Positions 1 through 10,395 of a stretch of 64,000 nt of DNA are shown one piece after another. Origin of the DNA: Pyrus communis (lineage: Eukaryota; Streptophyta; Magnoliopsida; Rosales; Rosaceae); assembly GCF_963583255.1 (NCBI RefSeq), contig NC_084810.1, positions 3,565,751-3,629,750 of the forward strand. Direction: 5' to 3'. Numbering within the stretch: position 1 is the first letter of the stretch; every line of letters starts with the position of its first letter. Position numbers and translations under genes: made by a program. Below the pieces are notes generated by a model that had not been told where the DNA came from, did no database searches, and saw only the letters and a list, made by a program, of their open reading frames with translations.

Positions 1-28
1 TTTGTGATGCAGCGAGGCAAGGAAGTCA

Positions 29-232
29 TTAAACAGACCGCCTGTTGGGCAAGTCCTTGACAATCTCATCTACAATTACAGTCCGACTCTTTGTGGGAAG
101 GCTGGGTAAGCCAAAGTGCTCTTCAGACTGCACTTTTATTTTGGATTTGTGCATGAATTTATTAACTTGGCTGCCTATGCTTTGCTTTGTGACCTCAGGA
201 AGGGATACGACGAAGTTTACATCTTTACACAA
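29..232 (-). other. Possible C-terminal coding fragment, unrecognised
   Basis: An open stretch of 67 codons on the minus strand ends with a TAA at its low-coordinate side. Its composition (mixed charged and polar residues, no low complexity) is protein-like, and it could be the last exon of a gene. I do not recognise the family, see no convincing splice acceptor, and cannot rule out chance. Confidence 0.2.
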
Positions 233-520
233 CCTTCACTCGCTGATTCGTAAATCAAACGTGCAATCGAACGTGCAATGGACAATGGAAATGGAAATAA
301 TTGAAGACTTTGAGAACTGTAAACATTGTAATTACAGGACATTAGCACTCTCATGAGTCTAAAACCTTTTTTGTGATATTCATGCCATCAGATTATTTAT
401 GAAATAATCACTACTCCGCAGTCCGGTATGCATAAGAAGTGGCAACTAGAATATTGCTTGCATCAAAAGAAAAGGAAAAGGAAAAACGAAGCAAATGCAC
501 TTGAAACATTTTCCTTCCAA

Positions 521-847
521 CTAAAATAAGGGCAAAGCATGCAGTTCAACCCATAGTCCCTGGGATGTAGTGCAGTGCCAGACTTGCTCGAGTGCCCAAG
601 GCGAGAGTGTAGCATTGATCGCCGCCATCACTGCTTGATCCTCCCTGCACCATATTGCCTTGTCGGAGCGTAAGAGCGAGCCATCGACATAACCCATGAG
701 ATCGTAAGCTCCGAGTATGGCGGTCATCTGATATTTCCAGACATCAAAGTTGGAATCTACCTTCAACTTCATAGGCATAAGATTGTTTATATTTGAGTGC
801 AGATCGTTGATTGGACGTTTCGGGGTGGAGCTAGATGAAGAAGCCAT
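521..847 (-). pseudogene. Copia-type gag N-terminal fragment
   Basis: The ATG at 847 opens a serine-rich start followed by a segment with the pattern LKVDSNFDVWKYQM, then GYVDGS and a run resembling LSPWALEQVWHCTTSQGLW. This is the arrangement at the start of plant Copia gag (UBN2/gag-polypeptide family), which packages element RNA. It stops after about 108 residues, with no zinc knuckle, protease, integrase or reverse transcriptase nearby, so it is a truncated scrap. No LTRs were recognised around it. Confidence 0.65.
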
Positions 848-1253
848 GGTGGAATACCTTTCGGTGTTGCACTGTAGAACTGGATCAAAACCAAGTGATA
901 ATTTCACTATTTGCAAAACAAAATCGAAGAAATAGATCGTCGGATTCGAAATTTACCAGAAGAGGAGCAGAAGGACGAGCGCGAACAAACGCACCGTAGT
1001 AGTCTTTTGTATCACTTTGAACAGGGATATAAAGAAATGTGAGTGATAAAGCAGTGGTATTGTGTTTGATAATTGATATAAAGTAAATTAAAGTGGTGGA
1101 TGCTTTAGTGATAAAGCAGTGTTATTGTGTTTGATATAAAGTAAATATGGATGCTTAGTGATAAAGCAGTCTTATTATGTTTGATATAAAGTAAAAGTGG
1201 TGGACGGATATTTTTTCGTTTTTGGGTTATTGGGTTATAAAGTAATGTGAGTG

Positions 1254-1633
1254 ATTCAATTGGGATCTTGAGAGATTTTAATTTTTTTAATGAATCTAGG
1301 GTTATTCAATCAAGATTTTAAGCGATTTTCTGAAATTCAAGATGTATTCAATTAGAACTTTAAGATAGTTTATTAAAATCCTTAGAAATCCGGTTGTATT
1401 TAATTAGAAATTGATTTTAAAGAATTTAAGAAGGTTGAGGAATTTGAGGGAATTTGAGAGATTTCGTAGTGTATTTTAAGCATCCACAAATCTCACCTCT
1501 CCCCATAAGATTTTGAGGGAATTGAATTAAAATTTTATATGGAATCTCTGCAAATCAATTAAACTCTATAAAAATTTATGAATTTATAAATTCATTAAAG
1601 TCTCTCAAATTCTCAATTGAATACACCCCCTTA
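1254..1633. mobile_element. MITE with ATTCAATTG-type inverted ends
   Basis: The left end reads ATTCAATTGGGATCTTGAGA; the reverse complement of the right end reads ATTCAATTGAGAATTTGAGA after a GGGGGTGT lead that the left end lacks. Internal ATTCAATTAG-like subrepeats occur. It interrupts the minisatellite. The left terminus seems truncated, so the target duplication and superfamily cannot be fixed. Confidence 0.65.
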
Positions 1634-1752
1634 TTGTGTTGATATAAAGTAAAAGTGGTGGATGTTTCTTGGATGTTCCTTCGTTTTTGGGCTTTTGGAA
1701 TATAAAGTAATGTGAATGATAAAGTAGTGTTATTGTGTTTGATATAAAGTAA

Positions 1753-3007
1753 TGGCGTGTTTACCAATCGGGAGTGGAATGGAGAGAAACGGAATTGAAT
1801 TCCTCCCGAAGCATTATGCCATTTACTAGCAATTGAGGAATCAGATTTTATATGGGGTCCACCCAATTTCAGGAGTTCAATTCCGGATTTTCCTGGAATT
1901 GGATTACCTCTGTATAGGTGGTAATTGAATTTCGGGTAGAGGGCTCCATCACGAATCAAAGTTTTCTACCCAAAATACCCATGTATATTCCTAAAACAAC
2001 TCCTACCTTCATCAATCACTGCCCTCTATATTTGTTTCTCTCGTAGCACAGACCACCCCACCCCACCTTCGCAATCTAAAACGATGTTGTAGCATTGAAC
2101 AACGAACGCCTAGATTTGGAACAATGATCGCCTTGGGTTTGAAATGACACCCCAACAACGAACATGATTTGGAACAACGAACGCCCAAATCTTCAAGGAA
2201 ATTGCGATTTGCAGACCCAAACAGAATAGAAGGAAATAACTTTTATCATTTTCACCCTGAAAATTGGATTTTTTTTTTTTTTTTTGGTTGATGGGGTGGG
2301 TCTTGGCTTCGTGGTTCCTTCTAGGATTGGATGGTGGGGTGTGGATATTGCGTACAGGGAAACAAAGGAGAAAGAAAGGGGGAAGAGAGAGAAGGAAGTA
2401 AAATTTTATTTTAGTTTACTTTATGTAGGTATTTCTAATAGGGTTTAGGGTGATTAAGAATTAGAAGCAAATAAAAAAAAAGAAAATTAATGAAAATGAC
2501 TTAAAAATTTTGAGTTTTAACGATAATGACAAAATAAGGAGTAAAGTGAATAATGCCATGATTGACTTTTAGTGTAAAAATATGATTTTTCATTAAAGTG
2601 AACAATACCGGAAGCTTTTTGTTAAAATTTCCAATAAAAAATGATTCTTTCATATCAAATTTGAAGTAATCCATGCAAGTAGGAAAATTTAAAAGTTTTA
2701 TAGAGATAAAAAATTATTCTCTCTAGTAAAAAATTAAAAATATATATAAAAGAATAAAAATTTTACTATAAATAATTAGCATATAAAATAAATTAGTTAA
2801 AGTCGGGGTATTTTAGTAATCACATTAGTTATCATTCTAATTCATGTGAATTAGTAAACAGTTTATATACATCAATGTCATTCCTACTCCGATTCTAGAC
2901 AGTTTTAGTAAACAACTCCAACAAAAATTTGATTTTGATTCCATCTCATTCTATTTCCTTCTCAATTCAATTACTCTCAATCTGATTACAAATTAGTAAA
3001 AAAACCA
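1753..3007. mobile_element. PIF/Harbinger-like non-autonomous element
   Basis: The ends are inverted: TGGCGTGTTTACCAA on the left and TGGTTTTTTTACTAA on the right read in reverse complement. The element is flanked by TAA at 1750-1752 and 3008-3010. Removing it and one TAA restores the minisatellite sequence GATATAAAGTAA-TAGTGGTGG, matching uninterrupted units. A 3-bp TAA/TTA duplication is the PIF/Harbinger hallmark. No transposase frame is visible in its 1255 bp. The interior is AT-rich with a C/T-rich middle. Confidence 0.7.
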
Positions 3008-3214
3008 TAATAGTGGTGGATGCTTAGTGATAAAGCAATGTTATTGTGTTTGATATAAAGTAAAAGTAGTGGATGCTTCTCGGATGCTCTTTCGTTTTTG
3101 GGCCCTTGGGTTATAAAACAATGTGAGTGATAAAGCAGTGTTATTGTGTTTGATATAAAGTAAAAGTGGTGAATGCTTTTCGGATGGTCTTTCGTTTTTG
3201 GGCCTTTGGGCTTT

Positions 3215-3830
3215 TTTGTTTGTTTTTTAGTTTTTAGGCCCTTTGTGGTTGTTTATATGTGTTGTTGGCCCTCTGTTCGGTTGTAAGTTTGTCTTCAAAT
3301 AAGTTCTCTTCCTTGACCAAAAAAAAAAAAGAAGCTATTTAGTGAAAAAAAAGTATTGACTAGCATTTATGATGGTGGAGGGCACAATGATGGTAGGAAG
3401 TGGTGGCAGTGACAACGGTAGTGCATGGCAGTTGTAATGGCAATGCTAGTCGTGAAGATGGTGACGGGGCTCATTGCTAAGGTGATATGGTGGCAGCGGG
3501 AATGGTTGGGTGTGACGGCGGGTTACATAGAGAGTAATGGTGGTGGTAGTGGTGGGATGAAGATGGCGTCAATTGCAGTGGTTTTGAGGGAGTTGGTGGC
3601 AACATTGGTGGTGGGGCTGGTAATGGCAATGGTGGTGTAGACTATTGAGGTGACAGCGGTGGTGACAAAGTCGGAGATTATGAGGGTATTAGTGGGACAT
3701 TAGTGGCAAGAATATCGGTGGTTTTGAATGTGTTAGTGGCAGCATTGATGGTGAGGCATGTAATGGTAATGGTGTGAGAGGTGGTGGTGACAATGGGCTA
3801 GCAATATTGTGGTTCAAATTCTCTTTTTTC
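3215..3830. repeat. A-tract and degenerate GGT/GGC-rich stretch
   Basis: After a T/G-rich segment and an A-tract near 3319-3330, which might be a retroposon tail, 3360-3800 is dominated by GGTGGT, GATGGT and GGCAAT triplets. Open frames here are simple-sequence artefacts or a badly decayed glycine-rich repeat; no conserved domain is seen. Confidence 0.6.
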
Positions 3831-4327
3831 GATAATAAAACTTAAGACCTCTCAATTAGTATTGAACTTATCATCTATAAGATTTGAACTTAAGACATTT
3901 ACTTACAGAGAAAGGATCACCACTGTAAAGTGGCACAGTACTTTTTGAAGCACGGTTAGGTTTTGGATAACATGGTACTCTGTACTAGAACTAGACACTG
4001 GAATGTCGAGATATGGAAAGAAGTTCAAAAGTTTCCGAGGGTTTTACATAATCGGATTATATTACATAACATTATATTTGCAGCCTTTTTCACATGAATT
4101 AATTAGGTTCATCTCTGATATGCAGTTGTGAGTTTACTAGCTATGAGTAGTTTCATTATGTCGTTCGAGGCATGGTTGTGTGACTGAGCAAGATAGCTCT
4201 AGGTTGTTCTACCCTAATATATAGTGCCATTGCCATACTTAGTTTTTAAGTGAAACATTTTCTTTGCAAGGCAAGGGAATACCTGAAGCTAACCCTACCG
4301 CCTTGTTAACCCCTATGGTTAGAGAAC
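3831..4327. other. Intergenic, nothing recognised
   Basis: AT-rich sequence without a coding signature, inverted repeat or RNA gene that I could recognise. Confidence 0.5.
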
Positions 4328-4737
4328 AGTGGCAGATCTAGAAAATATTATTAGGGGTTTCATTAAGAATAGTGTGCATAGTGCACAAAATTTTTTGGAC
4401 TGTATAACATGAAAATTGGCATTTCATCAAGTCTTGGTAGGCTTGAGGTCATTTGCCAAGTTATATTTCACATCTGCCGACATATGCCAACAACTTTCAA
4501 ACGAGCATGTCGACTGATGTCAATAGCTTTTGATAAAGCATCCCAATCAAAAGATGCTTATAGCAAGCATACAAAGGCATGAGACTAGCAGCTGCCTTGC
4601 CAAGTGCCCTTAAAGGCAATACGTTGAACAGTTGGAGGACAACTTTCAAGGTCATCTTCGATTTTCAATGAATATCATCTAGTTCTTCCATAGAAATTTC
4701 TGAGTTTGGGGGGTCAGCTGACCCCAGATCCGCCGCT
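4328..4737. mobile_element. Short inverted-repeat element, AGYGGCRGATCT ends
   Basis: The left end AGTGGCAGATCTAG matches the reverse complement of the right end, AGCGGCGGATCTGG. A palindrome-like GGGGTCAGCTGACCCC precedes the right terminus. It is about 410 bp with no intact frame. No clear target duplication could be fixed, so the superfamily is left open. Confidence 0.55.
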
Positions 4738-5379
4738 ATGAAGGGGGGTAATGAATTAGAATATCATTGTTTCGATTCTTTATGACAAAAACAAAAGAAG
4801 TGTTACTTGAACTTATATTCTCGAGGCTTTTTTTTTTAAATTTTGTTTTAAGGATAATATTGCTTGTAATTCAAGATATAATATGCATTCTCTAAACCTT
4901 TTTGGGGGACAAGTTATTCTTGCCCATAAATGTGACTCAACGATTTGCCCTTAGAGCATTCTTACACAACAATAACATGGGTTGCTCTTAGGGATAGACA
5001 AAATACACGTGGTTATGGGTAACTGTGGTAACTGTTTATCTATTTATTTTATATATGTAAAATTAACACAAACCATGTTCTCTATCGGACAAAACTTAGA
5101 TCAATGCTATTGACTATAGTGCATGGTTTATGTAGCTAATTATAATATAATGCACCTAATTATATATATTATGTTAATACTTTACATTATGGGTTAAATA
5201 CCAAGAATACTATCTTCTAAACAGTTTTTGTAACCCAATAATATTTAGCAAATATTATATTACCTTCATTGGTAATAGTTAAAAATACCATCGGTAAACT
5301 ATTATTCCAATTATTGGAATGTTATAAGGACTTAAAATTTTCAAATACCGAAATCTATGATGAATGTACCTATAATGGT

Positions 5380-6960
5380 TGTAATGACCCGTCCCCAATT
5401 ATTACGATTTTTATAATTTAAAAATGAGAAATTACAAAAAATGCCCTTTGAGGCAAATACTTTGATTTTTATTAACCACCTTGTCATGTCACGTAAGATT
5501 TGTTTTCTTAGTGTATTTGGGTAGTACTTGTTGCTATGAACGCGTGGGCGCAAACGGAACGTGTTTTGGAGTTATAACGAATGAGTTATTAACGTTTAAA
5601 GTTAGGGACATTTTAGAAAATTGGTTATTTTCTAGAAAGCTCCAGATTTTTGGAGCTTAAGCTGGAAAGTCACATGTGTGCCCCAAATTTAAAGAAATAA
5701 GAAATTGACGGTTGGGAGATGAGATAAAGGAGAGAAAGGAAGGGCGGGATGCCTAATCAGAAAGAGGAGAGAATGAAGGGACGAATGGGAAAAAAAAAAG
5801 AAATGAGGGGAAGGGAAAAAAATGAGGAGTATCGAATCACCCTGACCTGGTTTCTCTAGCGACCCGACCCGGTTCTCTTCACTCCATCCGACGATTTTCT
5901 GTCGGTTTTTCCAGCGAACCATGTCAAACAAACACCTGGGAATTACTCCATGACCTTTCCTCTACCAATTACAACCTAAAATTGATGGAGATTAGCTTTG
6001 ATTTAGTGAAACACCGATGGGTGCGATGGATTCATGTCTTCGATCCTCCTATTTCTGAAACAATTTCTTCCAATTACCACCATCGATAGACTTCCCTTGA
6101 GGCCTGGAACAAAGCCCAAACAACCTGGGAGACGGCCTAGCATCAGAGGTGACGGATCAAAGTCACCCAAATCAAGAATTTCCGGCGGTTCATGGGAAAT
6201 TTGAGGGGTTTCCCGACCAAATTGCTCCACTCATTGAGATCTTCATTACTGTAAAATTTGAGATTTTTTAGAAATAGTTAATTTTTCTGGCGAGTCGGGG
6301 CGGCCGAGGTATCTCATAACCTTTCTAGGCTAAATTTAATTCTCCAATTCGGTATGTGAAGTCCAATTGACAAATTTCTGTCATTTGAACCTAGTTTCAT
6401 TAAGGTCCACTACTTGATTAGAATAGTAATCAATGATCTGAGAGTTGGATCGTCACCAAACTTTAATACATTATAGTACGTAATATTTGAGTACCATAGG
6501 AATTTACGGATCAAGAATATGTAATAAGGGTATTTCTGAATTAGATTTGTAAGTTCGTAAAATAAAACGTCGACTACCATTTGTTTTTGGCAATTGGTGG
6601 AGATCCAACCGTTGGATCGTAATGAAACTTTAGTATGATGTTTTAGAAGCATAATATGGATATTTGGAAGTTATGGATCAGAAATCCGAGGTGTGGATCT
6701 TCCAAATCGAGTTACGTAGGGTTGTAGACCCTATCGTCGATGTTTGACCGATGGTTGATTTTTGATCAATGGGTCCCAAATCATTCTAGAACATCCTTGG
6801 AGATGTGTTTTATGTAAGTTACGTTTTCTATTGATAAGGACTCTGAGATGTGGTTTGATAATTGTTCTAGGCACTGATCGTTTGTGATGCCTTGATGTTT
6901 GTGTTAGGGAGTTGTAGCGCATACTCCAGGTGAGCGGGTCATTTTCCTTTTTATAGTATG

Positions 6961-6991
<31 letters not shown>

Positions 6992-7996
6992 CTTACAGTT
7001 TTCTAGAAATGTTTTAAATTGATTATGCATAGCGTGCCATGATTTAAATGTGTTATATTTAAATATTGCATTATAATGAGATTTGTGGTTATGCCAAATA
7101 ATCCTACGGAGGTGTAGGTAAGTTCAGGTGAGTTATTATGAGATTGAAATGGTTAAATTATATAAACATGAATATATTTATTTGGAGCTCATCATGGCTG
7201 CACCCCCGTGTTAGTGCTTCCGCACCGTGCGCTCACCTTGGATCCAAGTTTTGTTCCAGCCCTGTCGTACAAACCACAATAGGTGGTTCCGACTCGTAGG
7301 TGACTCACGATTATTCGCACAACCGTCACGTGATCGTAGCACTTGAGTGTACATATTTACACCCAACCCTATCTTACAGATCGTAATAGGTCATTCCGAC
7401 TTGTGTGCTAGCCTAGATTGATGAGCTACAGGTTCAGTCGTACAGGTCACGTTAGGTGACTCCGACTGGCATACTATTTTATATTGGTTTCACACCTGAC
7501 TTACGTTTATTATTGCTCAGATATTATGACGTGGCATGCTTCTGTTTTCACTACACTTGTGCATTCATTTTCGTACTTATGTAGTATTATTATTTTCTAG
7601 AAACTATACAGGTTTTACGGCGAGGGGTTATAACTTTTTCAAAAAGGTTTTTATTAAAACTTTATTTTCAGGCCCACTCACCTTTATTTTTCGCCCCTCC
7701 AGGTTTTAGCTGCTGAAAGTTCGTATCGACGAGGATTCTTGGCGAATCTCAGTGTAGGTGGCTACCTCTGAGGGTATGATCCTTACCCACACTACTGTAC
7801 TTTACTTGTGCTCTAACGTCGCGTGTGAAATAGGTTCATTCCCGCTCACATCGCACTCTTGTCTTTAGGCACTTTTAGGTTTAAATTTATTCACATTTTC
7901 TACATCACTATACTTTATGGCTTTGTCACTTTCCAGTTGTCGGCCATCACAGCTCGATTCGAAGCCCTAATGGACATTCCGGGTCGGGGTGTGTCA
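5380..7996 (+). mobile_element. Solo LTR, 2.6 kb (family with copy at 55290-57547)
   Basis: The element starts TGTAATGACCCGTCCCC and ends GGGTCGGGGTGTGTCA. Flanks ATGGT (5375-5379) and ACGGT (7997-8001) look like a 5-bp duplication with one change. It shares internal sequence, in opposite orientation, with 55290-57547, whose flanks match perfectly. TG...CA ends, a 5-bp duplication and no internal domain fit a solo LTR. The outer ~17 bp are also inverted repeats of each other, which is long for an LTR. It includes a (TA)n run at 6958-6985. Confidence 0.65.
7262..7475 (+). repeat. Internal ~30-bp motif repeated three times in solo LTR
   Basis: A motif of the form GTCGTACAGGTCACGTTAGG followed by TGACTCCGACT occurs near 7265, 7374 and 7436 with substitutions. 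The antisense copy of the LTR family shows the same motif near 55740, 55810 and 55920, so it is a family feature rather than local noise. Confidence 0.65.
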
Positions 7997-8473
7997 ACGG
8001 TGCTTAATTGTCAGAAAAAGAAAATTATGACAAATTTTTATTTTTTTAATTTTCAAGTTGTTTAAAAACATGTAGACGGGTGAAAATTGAGTAAATGGTA
8101 AAAGGAAAAAAAAAAAGATAAATGGGTTAAAAAATGGTAAATGGGTAAACGGGTACTAAATGGTTATGATTAAATGGATAAGCGGTTATGAGTATGGTTA
8201 ACCATTTATAAACGGTTATGGTAATGAGTATAACCGTTTAGGCAATTACCCAACAACTAAACGATTATGAGGGTATGAGCATAAATGATTATGGATAAAT
8301 AACCATGGTTATCCGCCCGCCATAATCATTGCCCATCCCTAGTTGTTCCCTGACCCCATTTACCATATTAACTCTTTACTCTTACAATGAGAAACAATGA
8401 TTTGAAGTTAAGACCTCTTCCGATATCAAGAAAATAAATTAGTTATCATTATATTGAAGGTGTAATTGCTACA

Positions 8474-8490
8474 GAAAAAAAAAAGAAAAA

Positions 8491-8585
<95 letters not shown>
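8474..8585. repeat. A-rich tract followed by (TA)n microsatellite
   Basis: About 35 bp of nearly pure A (8474-8508) is followed by about 77 bp of uninterrupted TA dinucleotides. It is a likely length-polymorphic locus, and assembly length may be unreliable here. Confidence 0.9.
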
Positions 8586-8587
<2 letters not shown>

Positions 8588-9370
8588 TTGACTACTTATT
8601 AGCATGAATTGAGTAAGAGGCCCATGGCTTAGCTGCTTAACTAACATTTACATGCGTGCTAGAAGTCTTGTGTTCGGACCATCTTCCCTCCATATTTCTA
8701 AAATTAAAGACAAGACTGAGGTAGACTTGAGCTTACTTAAGTTGCTAGGGTAGTGTGCTTTACACCTGTTACTTTCTCAGGGTTTCGCATGAGAAGAAAG
8801 AGGATTAATTTTCTAATGAACCGAAGGTCCCCCTATTCTCTCTTAAATCTTTATAAAGCTCGGCAAGAAAGGGTTGGTTATGAACTATTGACTATAAACG
8901 ATAGTAGTTATGGTTGCTTAAGTTTGAAGATGGATAAGCAGGCACTTGAGCATCAAATTGATGTAATCCAAGAGGAAACATGGAACCGATCACTATACTG
9001 GAGAGCGAGACATGACCATTACTTAAGATTTAAGTATCATTGTCAAAAGACTAAAAGAACAAAAAAAATGACTACCTGTAATAAAGCATAGGCTAATACG
9101 GGCCGACCATGCTCTCTTGCACCCAAGTTCAAGTTCATCTCTTTGTTTTGATGAATTTGATGTAATTTTTTTAAAATAAGAAAAAAAAAGAACGAGTGTA
9201 TGGAAAACTTTGATGACACAAAAGAAGTATAGATGAGATAAATGCTTATGGTATCACAAACCACCAAAGAAAGCCTTCTTCCCAAATGATCACGTGACTA
9301 TTTGCAGGGCACGTGCTGATGTGAATCCCTACATATATTTCACTTGTAACAACTGAAGAAAGGGCAAAAC
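8586..9370. other. Intergenic region leading to original POLD3 promoter
   Basis: A 112-codon open frame at 8753-9091 has charged, protein-like composition but no family I recognise and no visible gene context. The right part (about 9100-9370) would have been the proximal upstream region of POLD3 before the element at 9371-10253 was inserted. Confidence 0.4.
9291..9315. promoter_or_regulatory. Two G-box cores (CACGTG)
   Basis: Palindromic CACGTG occurs at 9291-9296 and 9310-9315, 19 bp apart. G-boxes bind plant bZIP and bHLH factors. Before the 883-bp insertion they would have lain about 200 bp upstream of the POLD3 start codon; now they lie about 1.1 kb away. Function is inferred from motif and position only. 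Confidence 0.4.
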
Positions 9371-10253
9371 TAGGGGTAGTATTGATATGATTACAGTACC
9401 AAAACTCATGTACCAATTATTATACTAAATCTTTGGTATAACAAAATTTATTATCATTACTATACCAAATTTTCGGTATACCGAATTTCCGCATGCTAAA
9501 TAGTTCAGTTGACATAGTATGGTAATAGTAATTACCACTTTGGGGCAAAATTTGATTTTTTTTTTTTTCAACCCAGGCCCAAACGTGTTTTGGCCACTCC
9601 CTTTGGGTTTCTAATTTTTTTTTATTTAATTATGAGAATTTTATAGAGATTCATTTAAGAAACAAAAAGTGAATAGATGAAAGAATTGTAGAAAGAACCC
9701 AATATCCTTAAAAAAAATAGTACAAAGATTCCTAAATTCCATTTCTACATTCTTTAAAATTGTACAAAAATTAACTTGATAGACGAAGCCAGGGAGAAAT
9801 ACATCCCAATTTGATGAAGGAGAAGACGAGATGGACTCCGGAGAGAGTCGCCAGAACTAGAGCAACAGAGATGAAGTCGGTGGCTAGATGAGTGAAAAGA
9901 TGAAGAGTCGCAGTGCATGAAGGCTTAGAGTTTTTTATTGGGAAATTTGATGTTAGAGGGTGAGATGATTGGATAAATGACTAGGAAAAAAAATATAAAG
10001 TGCATATATAATGATAATAATACCTAAATATATATATATATATATATATAAATGAATAAATAAATAATATAATATTAATAGTAGTGGTACGGTACGGTAT
10101 ATTACTGGTAATGATTTTGAATACTATTATAGTACCAAAAATGTATGGTACGGTACAAATACCTACCAATGATACAATTTTTTTGACACAACTTTGATAT
10201 GGTACGGTTGATAATTCGGTTAGTAAGATAATTTGACAAAAAATTATACCCTA
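9371..10253. mobile_element. Non-autonomous hAT element in POLD3 promoter
   Basis: A perfect 8-bp duplication GGCAAAAC flanks the element (9363-9370 and 10254-10261). The ends are TAGGGGTAGTATT and, in reverse complement on the right, TAGGGTATAATTT: short, imperfect inverted repeats starting TAGGG as in plant hAT elements. The interior is rich in GGTACGGTA/TACCGTACC subterminal motifs and holds a (TA)n run near 10028-10050. No transposase frame is seen. Its right border lies about 135 bp before the POLD3 start codon. Confidence 0.8.
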
Positions 10254-10272
10254 GGCAAAACGCAGAGAATAT

Positions 10273-10282
10273 GGCGGGAAAA
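10273..10282 (-). promoter_or_regulatory. E2F-like site upstream of POLD3
   Basis: GGCGGGAAAA, reverse complement TTTTCCCGCC, fits the E2F consensus TTTSSCGC. It lies 114 bp before the POLD3 ATG. E2F sites are common in plant S-phase genes such as PCNA and polymerase subunits, which suits a replicative polymerase subunit. A related GGGAGGGAAAC lies about 20 bp downstream. Confidence 0.6.
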
Positions 10283-10395
10283 GAAGCGAGTCTTGGGAGG
10301 GAAACTCATTGAAAGATCTAATCTTTCACTTTCACGCCTTTTACTCTTTTTTTCTAAGGGAGAATCGGCGACCCAAAATTGTTCCTTTTACAAAA

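Larger units (their letters stand above)
1043..3205. repeat. Interrupted minisatellite, ~50/98-bp units
   Basis: The motif GTGATAAAGCAGTGTTATTG, followed by TGTTTGATATAAAGTAAAAG and GTGGTGGATGCTT, recurs near 1049, 1110, 1161, 1720, 3028 and 3128. Some units carry an extra half (CGGATG-CTTTCGTTTTTGGGC-TTGGGTTATAAA) giving a long ~98-bp unit; others are ~50 bp. Two inverted-repeat elements (1254-1633 and 1753-3007) split the array. No coding capacity is evident. Confidence 0.8.
4989..8341. mobile_element. hAT-like element with nested solo LTR
   Basis: Terminal inverted repeats are TAGGGATAGACAA (left) and TAGGGATGGGCAA (right, reverse complement). Flanking 8-mers GTTGCTCT (4981-4988) and GTTGTTCC (8342-8349) agree at 6 of 8 positions, as expected for an aged 8-bp hAT duplication. 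Subterminal regions carry many GGTTATGG/AACCGTTTA motifs in both orientations (about 5005-5040 and 8100-8320), typical of transposase-binding arrays. Without the solo LTR at 5380-7996 the element is about 0.73 kb and non-autonomous. Confidence 0.7.

Noticed and set aside
3425..3640. 71-codon open frame rich in Val/Met/Gly
   Set aside because: It lies in degenerate GGT/GTG simple sequence; the open frame follows from composition.
8426..8647. Open frame with poly Tyr-Ile
   Set aside because: Product of reading the (TA)n and A-tract; no real protein.
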